NCBI GenBank assembly: GCA_964406445.1
Contig: CAYORU010000018.1
Coordinates: 1-64,000, forward strand
Origin: SG8-30 sp964406445
GTDB lineage: Bacteria > Pseudomonadota > Gammaproteobacteria > Steroidobacterales > Steroidobacteraceae
Direction: 5' to 3'
Length of the DNA stretch: 64,000 nt
Below, in pieces: positions 51,102-59,031 of the stretch (the first letter of the stretch is position 1; each line of letters starts with the position of its first letter). The notes under the pieces are model-generated. The model saw only the letters and a list, made by a program, of their open reading frames with translations. It did no database searches and was not told where the DNA came from. Made by a program: the position numbers and the translations under genes.

Positions 51102-52790
51102 TCAGCCGTCGAGGAACGGCAGCATCGCCGGCCCCCAGCGGCCCATCTCGTCCGGCAACACCGAGAAGGCGCAGTGCGGATTGGCGGCCGCCGCCTGCCG
51201 CGTCTCCTCGAACTGCGGATCCCAGCCGGGCGCGCACAGGAGCGTCGGCTGCCTGATGCGCGCGAGGCGCTCCTCGACGGGATAGGCGAAGTGCGCCTGG
51301 TAGGCGAGCCGCCACATCAGCGGCGCCTTGAACAGGTTGACGAGCCGAAGGTGCACCATCCCGGGGTCGACGTAGGGCTCGCCGGCGAGGATGCCGGCGC
51401 GCGTGCGCCTGAACCAGGGAAAGAACAGCCCCTGGTCGCGCAGCAGGTGCCAGGCGTGCAGCAGGTGCCCGCCGTGCCACTCCGGCTCGATCGCCGGCGT
51501 GTAGTGGGCCTTGAGCTCGGCGCGAAGCTCCGGCGTGTGCCACAGCACGTCGCTCATCACGAGCCGCCGCACGCGCGCATCGCCGAGCGCGAGCTCGAGG
51601 CCGACCAGCCCGCCGCCCCACATGCCGTAGAAGTCGCAGGCGTCCACGCCGAGCGCGTCGAGCGCCTGGCGCAGCACCGTGACGTAGCGCTCGACGCTCA
51701 CGTCCTCGGTGCCGATCGTGTTGTCGCTCTCGCCGTGGCCGGGCAGGTCGATCGCCAGCACGGGCCGATGGCCGATGAAGGAGCGCGTCACGGGCTCCAC
51801 CTGGTCCGAGCTCGACGCCGCGTCGTGCTGCACGAGCACGAGGCGGCCCGTCGCGTCGGTGTTTCGGCGCACGCGCAGCTGGCCGCCGGGCACGTCCACC
51901 ATCTGCTGCCAGGTCCGTCCCGGCAGCGGCGCGGTCGCGGGCGGCGGCGGCGGCTCGGGCGCGGAATGCGCGTCGAGGAAGCGCTCGCAGAGGGCGAGCG
52001 TTTCGTCGACGCTGCCACCCGGCGTGACCGTGACCAATGGCGAGCAGCCGACGATGCGTGCGAGGTCGGCGTGCAGCGGGTCCAGGGCGGCGGCGGTGAC
52101 CAGCGTCGGCGTGAGCGTCGTTGCGAGACCCTGCTCGCCGCGCCAGGTGAACGCTGCGCGATAGCCGACGCGGTAGTGGTCGCCGGCGCGCAGGAACTCG
52201 AGCACGCGCTCCTGCAGCACCTCCGGCGACGGCAGGTCGAAGCCGAGGCGCGACGCGCGGTCCTTGCGGTACCAGGGGAAGAAGATCGACTGCTCGCGGA
52301 TGCGCGCCCACAGCCAGGCGAGATGGCTGCCGTCCCAGCTCGGCCGAAATGGCGGCAGGTAGTGCTCGAGCAGCTCGGCGCGCATCTCCTCCGTGAGCAC
52401 GACGAAGCCGTTCGCGGCGACGCCGGTGACCCGCCCGGGAAAGTGCTGTCCGACCGCCGCCGCGATCATCGCGCCGGTGTGGTAGCCGTACAGCGCGAAG
52501 CGCCCAAGGCCGATCGCGTCGGCGAACTCGATCACGCCGGTGGCGATGTCCTCCATCTCCACGGTCTCGCGGCCGAAGGGATCGGACAGCCCGTAGCCCG
52601 GCGTGTCCGGCGCGATGCAGGTGTAGCGCCCGGCGAGTCGCCCGATCATCGGCAGCAGGTCGCGCGAGGACATCGGCGACTGGTGCAGCAGCAGCACGGC
52701 GGGGCCGCGGCCCGCGCGGCGATAGTGGACCTGCCGGGGCCCGAAGCGGCCGCCGCGGATCGTGACGAAATGACGCGCGACCGGCGGCAT
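51102..52790 (-). CDS. Tandem alpha/beta-hydrolase-fold protein, both nucleophiles replaced
   Basis: 562 residues, two hydrolase-like domains. Domain 1 (about 1-280) has VLLLHQSPMSSRDLLPMIG, IAPDTPGYGLSDPFG and ALYGYHTGAMIAA: the elbow is G-Y-H-T-G with His104. Domain 2 (about 300-562) has LVLVQHDAASSSDQVE, AIDLPGHGESDN and FYGMWGGGLVGLEL with Trp391 at the nucleophile place. The catalytic His regions are degenerate too (DEMGRWGPAM). It resembles the single-domain protein at 15717. Probably not a hydrolase in the usual sense. The start at 52790 follows GGAGCC; the frame extends to 53081 but without conserved sequence. Confidence 0.82.
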   Translation of the reverse strand: MPPVARHFVTIRGGRFGPRQVHYRRAGRGPAVLLLHQSPMSSRDLLPMIGRLAGRYTCIAPDTPGYGLSDPFGRETVEMEDIATGVIEFADAIGLGRFALYGYHTGAMIAAAVGQHFPGRVTGVAANGFVVLTEEMRAELLEHYLPPFRPSWDGSHLAWLWARIREQSIFFPWYRKDRASRLGFDLPSPEVLQERVLEFLRAGDHYRVGYRAAFTWRGEQGLATTLTPTLVTAAALDPLHADLARIVGCSPLVTVTPGGSVDETLALCERFLDAHSAPEPPPPPATAPLPGRTWQQMVDVPGGQLRVRRNTDATGRLVLVQHDAASSSDQVEPVTRSFIGHRPVLAIDLPGHGESDNTIGTEDVSVERYVTVLRQALDALGVDACDFYGMWGGGLVGLELALGDARVRRLVMSDVLWHTPELRAELKAHYTPAIEPEWHGGHLLHAWHLLRDQGLFFPWFRRTRAGILAGEPYVDPGMVHLRLVNLFKAPLMWRLAYQAHFAYPVEERLARIRQPTLLCAPGWDPQFEETRQAAAANPHCAFSVLPDEMGRWGPAMLPFLDG

Positions 52791-52870
52791 GCAGGGCTCC
52801 TGGGTCGGTGACGATGCCGATGTCCCGCGGGCGCCGGCGCCCGAACCGGGGAATCGCACCGCCCCTCGTT

Positions 52871-52879
52871 TGCTATGAT
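52871..52879 (+). promoter_or_regulatory. Extended -10 box of asd
   Basis: TGCTATGAT has the TG-n-TATGAT form of an extended -10, 31 bases before the asd start. No good -35 is found, as is allowed for extended -10 promoters. Confidence 0.5.
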
Positions 52880-52909
52880 GCAGCGCAATATAGCGTGGGG
52901 TTCGCTGCG

Positions 52910-54022
52910 ATGCCGCGGGTAGGGCTGATCGGCTGGCGGGGCATGGTGGGGTCGGTGCTGGTCGAGCGCATGCGCGCCGAGGGCGACTTCGCGCTGATCG
53001 ACCCGATCTTCTTCTCGACCTCGCAGGCCGGCGGCAAGGCTCCCGAGGTCGGCAAGCCGACCGGCCCGGTCGGCGACGCACAGGATCCCGCGGCGCTCGC
53101 CGGCTGCGCGATCCTGATCTCCTGCCAGGGCGGCGACTACACCAGCGCGATCCACCCGAAGCTGCGCGCCGCAGGCTGGACCGGGCACTGGATCGACGCG
53201 GCCTCGACGCTGCGGATGCGCGAGGACGCGGTGATCATCCTCGACCCGGTCAACCGCGAGGTGATCGAGCGCGGCCTCGACGGCGGGATCAAGGACTGGA
53301 TCGGCGGCAACTGCACCGTGAGCCTCATGCTCATGGCGCTCGGCGGCCTGTTCCGCGCCGGCCTCGTCGAGTGGGCCACCTCGATGACCTACCAGGCCGC
53401 CTCCGGCGCCGGCGCGCAGAACATGCGCGAGCTGCTGCTGCAGATGGGCGTGGCCCACAACGCGGCGGCCGACCTGCTGGAGGACCCGGCGAGCGCGATC
53501 CTCGAGGTCGATCGCCGCGTCACCGAGGCGCTCCGTTCGCCGGCGCTGCCGCGGCAGCACTTCAGCCACCCGCTCGCCGGCAGCCTGCTGCCCTGGATCG
53601 ACAAGGATCTCGGCGACGGCATGAGCCGCGAGGAATGGAAGGGCGGCGCGGAGGGCAACAAGATCCTCGGCCGCGAGGCGAACCCGGTGCCGATCGACGG
53701 GCTGTGCGTGCGCATCGGCGCGATGCGCTCGCACAGCCAGGCGCTGACGCTCAAGCTCGTGCGCGATGTCGACCTCGCGGAAATCGAGGAGCTCATCGAG
53801 TCGGCGAACGACTGGGTGCGGGTGGTGCCGAACGAGCGCGAGGCCTCGCTCGCGCAGCTGACGCCCGCGGCGGTGACCGGCACGCTCGGCGTGCCGGTCG
53901 GCCGCCTGCGCAAGCTCGCGATGGGCGGCGAGTACCTGTCGGCCTTCACGGTCGGCGACCAGCTGCTGTGGGGCGCGGCCGAGCCGCTCAGGCGCATGCT
54001 GCGGATCCTGCTCGAGGCCTGA
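52910..54022 (+). CDS. asd: Aspartate-semialdehyde dehydrogenase (E. coli type)
   Basis: 370 residues. VGLIGWRGMVGSVLVERM is the NADP-binding motif. FFSTSQAGGKAP and IGGNCTVSLMLMALGGL follow; Cys135 is the catalytic nucleophile, at the same number as in E. coli. RIGAMRSHSQALTLKL carries the substrate-binding region and catalytic His. It converts aspartyl phosphate to the semialdehyde, feeding lysine, methionine and threonine synthesis, and thus ilvA downstream in metabolism. The start at 52910 fits the family's MPRVGLIGW. It is followed by an MFS gene with an unusual start. Confidence 0.96.
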   Translation: MPRVGLIGWRGMVGSVLVERMRAEGDFALIDPIFFSTSQAGGKAPEVGKPTGPVGDAQDPAALAGCAILISCQGGDYTSAIHPKLRAAGWTGHWIDAASTLRMREDAVIILDPVNREVIERGLDGGIKDWIGGNCTVSLMLMALGGLFRAGLVEWATSMTYQAASGAGAQNMRELLLQMGVAHNAAADLLEDPASAILEVDRRVTEALRSPALPRQHFSHPLAGSLLPWIDKDLGDGMSREEWKGGAEGNKILGREANPVPIDGLCVRIGAMRSHSQALTLKLVRDVDLAEIEELIESANDWVRVVPNEREASLAQLTPAAVTGTLGVPVGRLRKLAMGGEYLSAFTVGDQLLWGAAEPLRRMLRILLEA

Positions 54023-54026
54023 ACCC

Positions 54027-55289
54027 ATCGCCCACGCACCCGCCCCTCCGGGCGCATCGAGCCGGGGCGAGCTTCGCGCGCTGCTCGCCCACGGCAGCTT
54101 CGCGCGCTTCCTCGCCGCCCGCATCGCGACCTCGGTCGGCGTGCAGATGCAGACGGTCGCGGTCGGCTGGCAGGTCTACGAGATCACCCGTGATCCGCTC
54201 GACCTCGGCCTGATCGGCCTGTCGCAGTTCCTGCCCTTCGTGGTGCTGGTGCTGCCGGCCGGGCACCTCGCGGACCGCTACGACCGCCAGAAGGTGCTGG
54301 CCGGCTGCTATGCGCTCGAGCTCGTCTGCGCGTTGCTGCTGCTCGCGTTCACGCTCTCCGGCGTGGCGGCCGCCTGGCCGGTGTTCGCCGTGATGGTGCT
54401 GTTCGGCGTCGCGCGCGCCTTCTCGATGCCGGCCGGGCAGGCGCTGCTGCCGAACGTGGTGCCGCCCGCGCTGTTCGGCCGCGCGGTCGCGGTCAATTCC
54501 TCGACCTGGCAGCTGTCGACGATCGCGGGCCCCGCGCTCGGCGGCATGGTCTACCTGCTCGGCGCCGAAGTGGTCTATGGCAGCGTCGCCGTGCTGCTGG
54601 CGCTCGCCACGCTGCTGATGACCGGCGTCAAGGCGCCGCGCCCGGCGAACTCCGGCGAGTCGGTCTCGCTCGACTCGCTGCTCGAAGGTCTGCGCTTCGT
54701 GTACCGGCGCAAGGTCGTCTTCGGCGCGATCAGCCTCGACCTGTTCGCGGTGCTGTTCGGTGGCGCGACCGCGCTGCTGCCGGCCTATGCGAGCGACATC
54801 CTCGGGGTCGGGCCGGACGGGCTCGGCCTGATGCGCGCGGCGCCCGGCGTCGGCGCGGCGCTGGTCGCCGTGGCGCTGGCCTGGCGACCGCTCACCGAGC
54901 GGGTCGGGCCGGCGATGCTCTGGGGCGTGGCCGCCTTCGGCGCGGCGACGGTGGTGTTCGGCCTGTCGGAGAGTTTCCTGCTGTCGCTCGCGGCGCTCGC
55001 CGTGCTCGGCGCCGCCGACATGGTCAGCGTCTACATCCGCCACATGCTGGTGCAGCTCGAGACGCCGGATGCGATCCGCGGCCGGGTCAGCGCGGTCAGC
55101 GCCGTGTTCATCGGCGCGTCGAACGAGCTCGGCGAGTTCGAGTCGGGCGTGACGGCGGCGTGGTGGGGCGTGCGCCCGGCCGTGGTCGTGGGGGGAGTGG
55201 CGAGCGTCGCCATCGCCGGCCTGTGGGCGCGCGCCTTTCCGGAGCTGCGCAGCCTGAGGCACTTCCCCCGGCCCGATCGCGGGGCCTGA
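54027..55289 (+). CDS. MFS exporter (enterobactin exporter/MFS_3-like) with unusual start
   Basis: About 420 residues if translation begins at ATC 54027, four bases after the asd stop with GAGG ten bases upstream. The family's first helix (LRALLAHGSFARFLAARIAT then SVGVQMQTVAVGWQVYEIT) is coded before the first standard start (GTG 54141), so starting there would truncate the protein. No ATG, GTG or TTG exists in this frame back to a stop at about 53874. The loop-2 motif is ADRYDRQKVLAG and helix 10-12 are intact. Likely a metabolite or siderophore exporter; the substrate is unknown. If GTG 54141 is used, the gene is 383 residues. Confidence 0.82.
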   Translation: MAHAPAPPGASSRGELRALLAHGSFARFLAARIATSVGVQMQTVAVGWQVYEITRDPLDLGLIGLSQFLPFVVLVLPAGHLADRYDRQKVLAGCYALELVCALLLLAFTLSGVAAAWPVFAVMVLFGVARAFSMPAGQALLPNVVPPALFGRAVAVNSSTWQLSTIAGPALGGMVYLLGAEVVYGSVAVLLALATLLMTGVKAPRPANSGESVSLDSLLEGLRFVYRRKVVFGAISLDLFAVLFGGATALLPAYASDILGVGPDGLGLMRAAPGVGAALVAVALAWRPLTERVGPAMLWGVAAFGAATVVFGLSESFLLSLAALAVLGAADMVSVYIRHMLVQLETPDAIRGRVSAVSAVFIGASNELGEFESGVTAAWWGVRPAVVVGGVASVAIAGLWARAFPELRSLRHFPRPDRGA

Positions 55290-55301
55290 CCAGCCCCCGG
55301 A

Positions 55302-55336
55302 CAGCGGCACCGAGCCGCTGGCAAGGACGTTTTTTT
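55302..55336 (+). terminator. Candidate intrinsic terminator after MFS gene
   Basis: CAGCGGC (55302-55308) and GCCGCTG (55314-55320) form a perfect 7-base stem with a 5-base loop, followed after 9 bases by seven Ts (55330-55336). The gap before the T-run is longer than usual, so strength is uncertain. Confidence 0.5.
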
Positions 55337-55358
55337 CCGGCGTATAGTGACCGGAAAA
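55333..55358. promoter_or_regulatory. Palindrome around the -10 of the small Cys-rich gene
   Basis: TTTTCCGG and CCGGAAAA are perfect 8-base arms flanking 10 bases that contain TATAGT (55343-55348), a good -10, 45 bases before the ATG at 55393. Symmetry around a -10 suits a repressor operator. Confidence 0.5.
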
Positions 55359-55392
55359 CGATCCGGGGCGCGGGCACAGGGAGGGCACCGCA

Positions 55393-55737
55393 ATGGCATT
55401 CGATCTTGGCGCGTGGTTGCATCGGCGCAACGTCGAGTCACGGTTCATCGGCGCATCCACCCGGGTGCAGGCCGTCAGGATGGCGAACCCGTATCACTCG
55501 GTCGCCATCAAGCCCTGTGCGCGACCCTGCCCGGCGGCGCTGGCCCTCAAGGGGCGGCGATTCCTGTCCGCCGAGGCGCCGCGATTGCCGCTTTCGGACT
55601 GCAACGAGCAAAGTTGCGGCTGCGTCTATCAGCATCACGAGGACCGCCGCTCGAGTCACGACCGGCGCCTGGTCCAGAAGGGCGGCCTGTACGCCGAGCG
55701 CCGGTCCAACCCCGGGCGAAGGTCGTCGGATCGTTGA
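55393..55737 (+). CDS. Small cysteine-rich conserved protein of unknown function
   Basis: 114 residues, soluble. Two Cys pairs: IKPCARPCPAALALKGRRF near residue 40 and LSDCNEQSCGCVYQHHEDRR near residue 70. Charged Arg-rich tail DRRSSHDRR and RRSNPGRRSSDR. The ALKGRRFLSAEAPRLPL and CxxxxCxCxYxHHEDRR pattern recurs in gammaproteobacterial hypothetical proteins as far as I recall. The spacing suggests a zinc or iron-sulfur binding site. AGGGAGGG precedes the ATG. The stop codon lies within the -35 of the radical SAM promoter. Confidence 0.75.
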   Translation: MAFDLGAWLHRRNVESRFIGASTRVQAVRMANPYHSVAIKPCARPCPAALALKGRRFLSAEAPRLPLSDCNEQSCGCVYQHHEDRRSSHDRRLVQKGGLYAERRSNPGRRSSDR

Positions 55738-55770
55738 CGACCCACTGCATGGCTGTATATATATACAGGC
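55734..55770 (+). promoter_or_regulatory. LexA-controlled promoter of radical SAM gene
   Basis: CTGTATATATATACAG (55753-55768) is a perfect 16-base palindrome equal to the enterobacterial LexA consensus CTGT-N8-ACAG. TTGACG (55734-55739) is 16-18 bases from TATATA in the box, so LexA would cover the -10. The predicted start of transcription is at or within a base or two of the ATG at 55771, giving a leaderless or nearly leaderless mRNA. Confidence 0.85.
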
Positions 55771-56820
55771 ATGCGCGGCGTGTTCTCGAATCCACCGGGT
55801 CGTTTCGAGTCGGTCCATCGGTCGCGCGAGGACGACGGCTGGGGCAGCCTCGAGGAACCGCTGCCGCCGCTCGCGACGACGGTCCTGCCCGAGCCGGCCC
55901 GCTCGGTGATCACCCGCAACGACTCGCCTGACGTCCCCTTCGAGCAGTCCATCAACCCCTACCGCGGCTGCGAGCACGGCTGCGTGTACTGCTTCGCGCG
56001 CCCGGCGCACGCCTACGTCAACCTCTCGCCCGGCCTCGACTTCGAGACGAAGCTCTTCTACAAGCAGGACGCCGCGGGGCGGCTGGCCGAGGAACTCGCC
56101 CGGCCGGGATATCGCTGCCGGCCGATCGCGCTCGGCACCAACACCGATCCCTACCAGCCGATCGAGCGCCGACTGCGAGTCACGCGCTCGCTGCTCGAGG
56201 TGCTTCGCGACTGCGATCACCCGGTGAGCATCGTCACCAAGTCGACGCTGGTGCTGCGCGACCTCGACCTGCTGGCGCCGCTCGCGGCGCGCAGGCTCGC
56301 GCGCGTGTACATGAGCGTCACGACGCTCGACGACGACCTGAAGCGCCGCATGGAGCCGCGCGCCGCCTCGCCGGCGGCGCGGCTTGCGGCGGTGCGGCGG
56401 CTTGCGCAGGCGGGCGTGCCGACCGGCGTGATGTTCGCGCCGGTGATCCCGGCGCTGAACGACCACGAGCTCGAGGCGGTCGTCGAGGCGGCGGCCGACG
56501 CGGGTGCCTCGGGCGCGGCCTATGTGCTGCTGCGGCTGCCGCACGAGGTCCGCGACCTGTTCTACGAGTGGCTCGAGGCGCACTACCCGGATCGGGCGGC
56601 GCGCGTGCGCGCGCGGTTGCGCGAGATGCGCGGCGGCCGCGACAACGATCCGCGCTTCGGCGAGCGGATGCGCGGATCCGGCCCCTGGGCGGCGCTGCTG
56701 CGCGCGCGCTTCGACGCGGCCCTGCGCCGCCACGGTCTCGCGCAGGGTGAACGCGGCGCGCTCGACACGACCCTGTTCAGGCCGCCGCGGCCCGCCACGC
56801 CGCAGCTGTCGCTTCTCTGA
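55771..56820 (+). CDS. PA0069-family radical SAM protein (spore-photoproduct-lyase-like)
   Basis: 349 residues. FSNPPGRFES at the N-terminus, then INPYRGCEHGCVYCFARPAH with the iron-sulfur motif CxxxCxxC, LGTNTDPYQPIERRL, and IVTKSTLVLRDLDLL, VYMSVTTLDDDL, GVPTGVMFAPVIPALND typical of the PA0069/SplB-like group. The iron-sulfur cluster and SAM would generate a radical for repair or modification. A LexA box over the promoter puts it in the SOS response, so it most likely acts on damaged DNA. No ribosome site is possible upstream as the box occupies that place. I recall PA0069 itself being listed as LexA-controlled in Pseudomonas. Confidence 0.9.
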   Translation: MRGVFSNPPGRFESVHRSREDDGWGSLEEPLPPLATTVLPEPARSVITRNDSPDVPFEQSINPYRGCEHGCVYCFARPAHAYVNLSPGLDFETKLFYKQDAAGRLAEELARPGYRCRPIALGTNTDPYQPIERRLRVTRSLLEVLRDCDHPVSIVTKSTLVLRDLDLLAPLAARRLARVYMSVTTLDDDLKRRMEPRAASPAARLAAVRRLAQAGVPTGVMFAPVIPALNDHELEAVVEAAADAGASGAAYVLLRLPHEVRDLFYEWLEAHYPDRAARVRARLREMRGGRDNDPRFGERMRGSGPWAALLRARFDAALRRHGLAQGERGALDTTLFRPPRPATPQLSLL

Positions 56821-56854
56821 TCTGCCCCGCCATTCCGCCGCAGGAACTTGGGTG

Positions 56855-56860
56855 TATATT
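56855..56860 (+). promoter_or_regulatory. Candidate -10 box of first lipoprotein gene
   Basis: TATATT, preceded directly by TG, 52 bases before the ATG at 56912 and after the radical SAM stop. No clear -35. It is AT-rich against the local background, but position alone supports it. Confidence 0.35.
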
Positions 56861-56911
56861 CGGGCCACGGGCGGCCGTGGACGGTGCCGCCGGTTCCTGA
56901 GGAGTGCCGCC

Positions 56912-57616
56912 ATGCGCATCGCGAACCCGCATGCCGCCCCATCCGTGTCCCTGCGTCGCCTCGTCGTGCTCGCCGCGGCCGGCGCGCTGCTGTCGGGCTG
57001 CATGACGGCGAAGCTCGAGGAGACCCGCTCCCTCGCAACCCAGATCGGCGACGGCGAGGCCGTGGTGCTGCTCGCCAAGCCGCGGGTCGAGGGCGCGAGC
57101 GCCGAGGACGATTTCATGGATTGCGTCGGCGACAAGATGAACCGGCGCTACGGCATCGCCGTGCACAGCAACGACGCCTTCCAGGATGCGCTGTTCCCCT
57201 GGTTCGAGCCCTCCACCGCGCCGCAGCGCGCCGAGGGCGTGGCGCGGCTGTTCGCACGCCAGAACGTCCGCGAGCGGATCGACGCGAGCGGCGTGCGCTA
57301 CGTCGTCTGGGTCGACGGCATGACCCGCCAGACAGACTCGGGCGGCAGCTTCAGCTGCGCGGTCGGCCCGGGGGGCGGCGGCTGCATCGGCTTCGGCTGG
57401 TGGGAGAAGGAGTCGGATTACGACGCGTTCGTCTGGGACCTCAAGGAGGCCAAGACCGCCGGCGTGGTGTCGGCCAACGTGACCGGCACCTCGGCGCTGC
57501 TCGGCGTGCTGGTGCCGGTGCCTTTGATCGCCCGCGTCCAGGGCACCGCCTGCGACCGCCTCGCGGAGCAGCTCGGGACTTTCCTGCAGGGCGGGGATCC
57601 GGCCGCGGCTTCCTGA
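56912..57616 (+). CDS. Lipoprotein of unknown function
   Basis: 234 residues. SLRRLVVLAAAGALLSGC is a lipoprotein signal with lipobox LSGC (Cys at residue 30). The mature part has EAVVLLAKPRVEGASAEDDFMDCVGD and RYVVWVDGMTRQTDSGGSFSC, then a Gly-rich patch (GPGGGGCIGFGWW). Four Cys suggest disulfides. The pattern VLLAKP...FMDCVG...MNRRYG resembles lipoproteins of unknown role next to envelope-stress or kinase genes. TGAGGAG precedes the ATG. It heads a set of five same-strand genes ending in a kinase and a PEGA protein. Confidence 0.82.
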   Translation: MRIANPHAAPSVSLRRLVVLAAAGALLSGCMTAKLEETRSLATQIGDGEAVVLLAKPRVEGASAEDDFMDCVGDKMNRRYGIAVHSNDAFQDALFPWFEPSTAPQRAEGVARLFARQNVRERIDASGVRYVVWVDGMTRQTDSGGSFSCAVGPGGGGCIGFGWWEKESDYDAFVWDLKEAKTAGVVSANVTGTSALLGVLVPVPLIARVQGTACDRLAEQLGTFLQGGDPAAAS

Positions 57617-57701
57617 CCGCCGGGACGGAACCCGAGTGGCCCGGTCCCGTCGAACATGAGGTGAGAACAGGCGTGGCGGGAACGACTGCGGGGTGCCGAC
57701 C

Positions 57702-59000
57702 ATGGCGAGGCCGAAACTGAAGATCCTTCGCCCGGTGCGCGGCCTCGCGGCCGCCGCGGTCTCGTTGGTCGTGGCCGCCTGCCTGCCCTCCGCCCCGACC
57801 CAGCCGTCGCCGGGCGGCACGTCCATACCCTCGCCGCCGTCCTCCGGCGGTGGCGGGTCCTCGGGCATGCCCTCCCCGAGCGGTGGAGGCTCGTCGTCCA
57901 GCCTGCCGTCGCCGAGTGCGAGCCCGGGCGGCTCCTCTTCGTCCTTCCCGACCCAGAACAGTCCCACGTCCGGGGGTTCGGCGACCTTGCCCCAGCCCGG
58001 CGCCCAGTCGAGCCCGTCCCCGGGTGGCAGCGCGCCCGGCGGCTCGCCACCGTCGGGCTCCGCGGGCTCGCCGTCGCAGGGCGGACAGGGTCAGTCGGGC
58101 TCGACTTCGTCGGGATCGCCGGGCGCGAGCCCCGGCGGCGCGCAGGGCTCGAACACCCGTGGCGCAACGGGCGGGGCGGGACAGGCTGGCAGCGCCGGCT
58201 CGGCGCCTGACGCAGGCTCGGCCGGCGGCAGCGGTGGCGCAGCCGAGGACGGGACCGGAACTTCGGCGACGGGCGGCAGCGGGCCGGGTGCCGGCAAGGA
58301 CGGCGAAGATCCGGCGGGGGCCGGGTCAGGCGAGGGTGCCGGCGGCACGGATGGCGAGCTGCGGCCCGCGGGAAGCGCGGGGACCGCAAGCGAAGATGGC
58401 GCCGGCGGCTCCAGCGGCGCAGCGCCGGCCACCGGCGGCAGCGGCCAGGCCGGACAGGCGGGGACGCCCACCGGCAATGGCCCCGGCGCCGGCCCGAGCG
58501 TGCCGGGCGGCGAAGATCGCCGCGCGGCGATCGACCGCCGCCTCGACGAGACCTTCGGCGCCTTCGACGCGGCGGTGCGCGCCACGCAGGCCGAGATCGC
58601 CCGCGAGCGCGCCTCGCAGGCCGGCAGCGGCGCCGAGGGCGGCGCGGGCGGCCGCGACGAATCCTCGGCCGGTACCTTCGACGGCGGCCGGGACGGCACC
58701 GGAGCGGGCGGCAAGGAAGGCGAGGGCGAGGGCCGGCGCGGCGGGCTCGAGTCGGTCGGCGCGGGCGGCGCCGAGGGCGACCGGGACGGCGGGCAGGGGG
58801 AAGGCAGCCAGGGCGGTGGCGCGGGAACCGGCGGCGGCGCGGTCGGCTCGGGCCCCAGCGCGATTCCGGACGACATCCCGGATGGCCGCGACGACGACAT
58901 CGTCGCCCGGCAGATCCGCGAAGCGGCGATGAAGGAGACCGACCCCGAGCTGCGCGAGGCGCTCTGGGAGGAGTACCGGCGCTACAAGCGCGGGCGTTAG
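57702..59000 (+). CDS. Gly/Ser/Pro-rich lipoprotein
   Basis: 432 residues. Signal and lipobox VVAACLPS (Cys at about residue 26). Residues about 30-270 are low complexity, first Pro/Ser/Gly (TSIPSPPSSGGGGSSG) then Gly/Ala. A conserved-looking helix follows: DRRLDETFGAFDAAVRATQAEIARER near 280-310, another Gly-rich stretch, and a C-terminal helix DDIVARQIREAAMKETDPEL. The design suggests a flexible outer-membrane tether. ATG 57702 is preferred to GTG 57693. The low-complexity sequence makes exact length open to assembly error. Confidence 0.72.
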   Translation: MARPKLKILRPVRGLAAAAVSLVVAACLPSAPTQPSPGGTSIPSPPSSGGGGSSGMPSPSGGGSSSSLPSPSASPGGSSSSFPTQNSPTSGGSATLPQPGAQSSPSPGGSAPGGSPPSGSAGSPSQGGQGQSGSTSSGSPGASPGGAQGSNTRGATGGAGQAGSAGSAPDAGSAGGSGGAAEDGTGTSATGGSGPGAGKDGEDPAGAGSGEGAGGTDGELRPAGSAGTASEDGAGGSSGAAPATGGSGQAGQAGTPTGNGPGAGPSVPGGEDRRAAIDRRLDETFGAFDAAVRATQAEIARERASQAGSGAEGGAGGRDESSAGTFDGGRDGTGAGGKEGEGEGRRGGLESVGAGGAEGDRDGGQGEGSQGGGAGTGGGAVGSGPSAIPDDIPDGRDDDIVARQIREAAMKETDPELREALWEEYRRYKRGR

Positions 59001-59031
59001 CCACGGACGCGCGAGCACGAGGCACGAGAAC

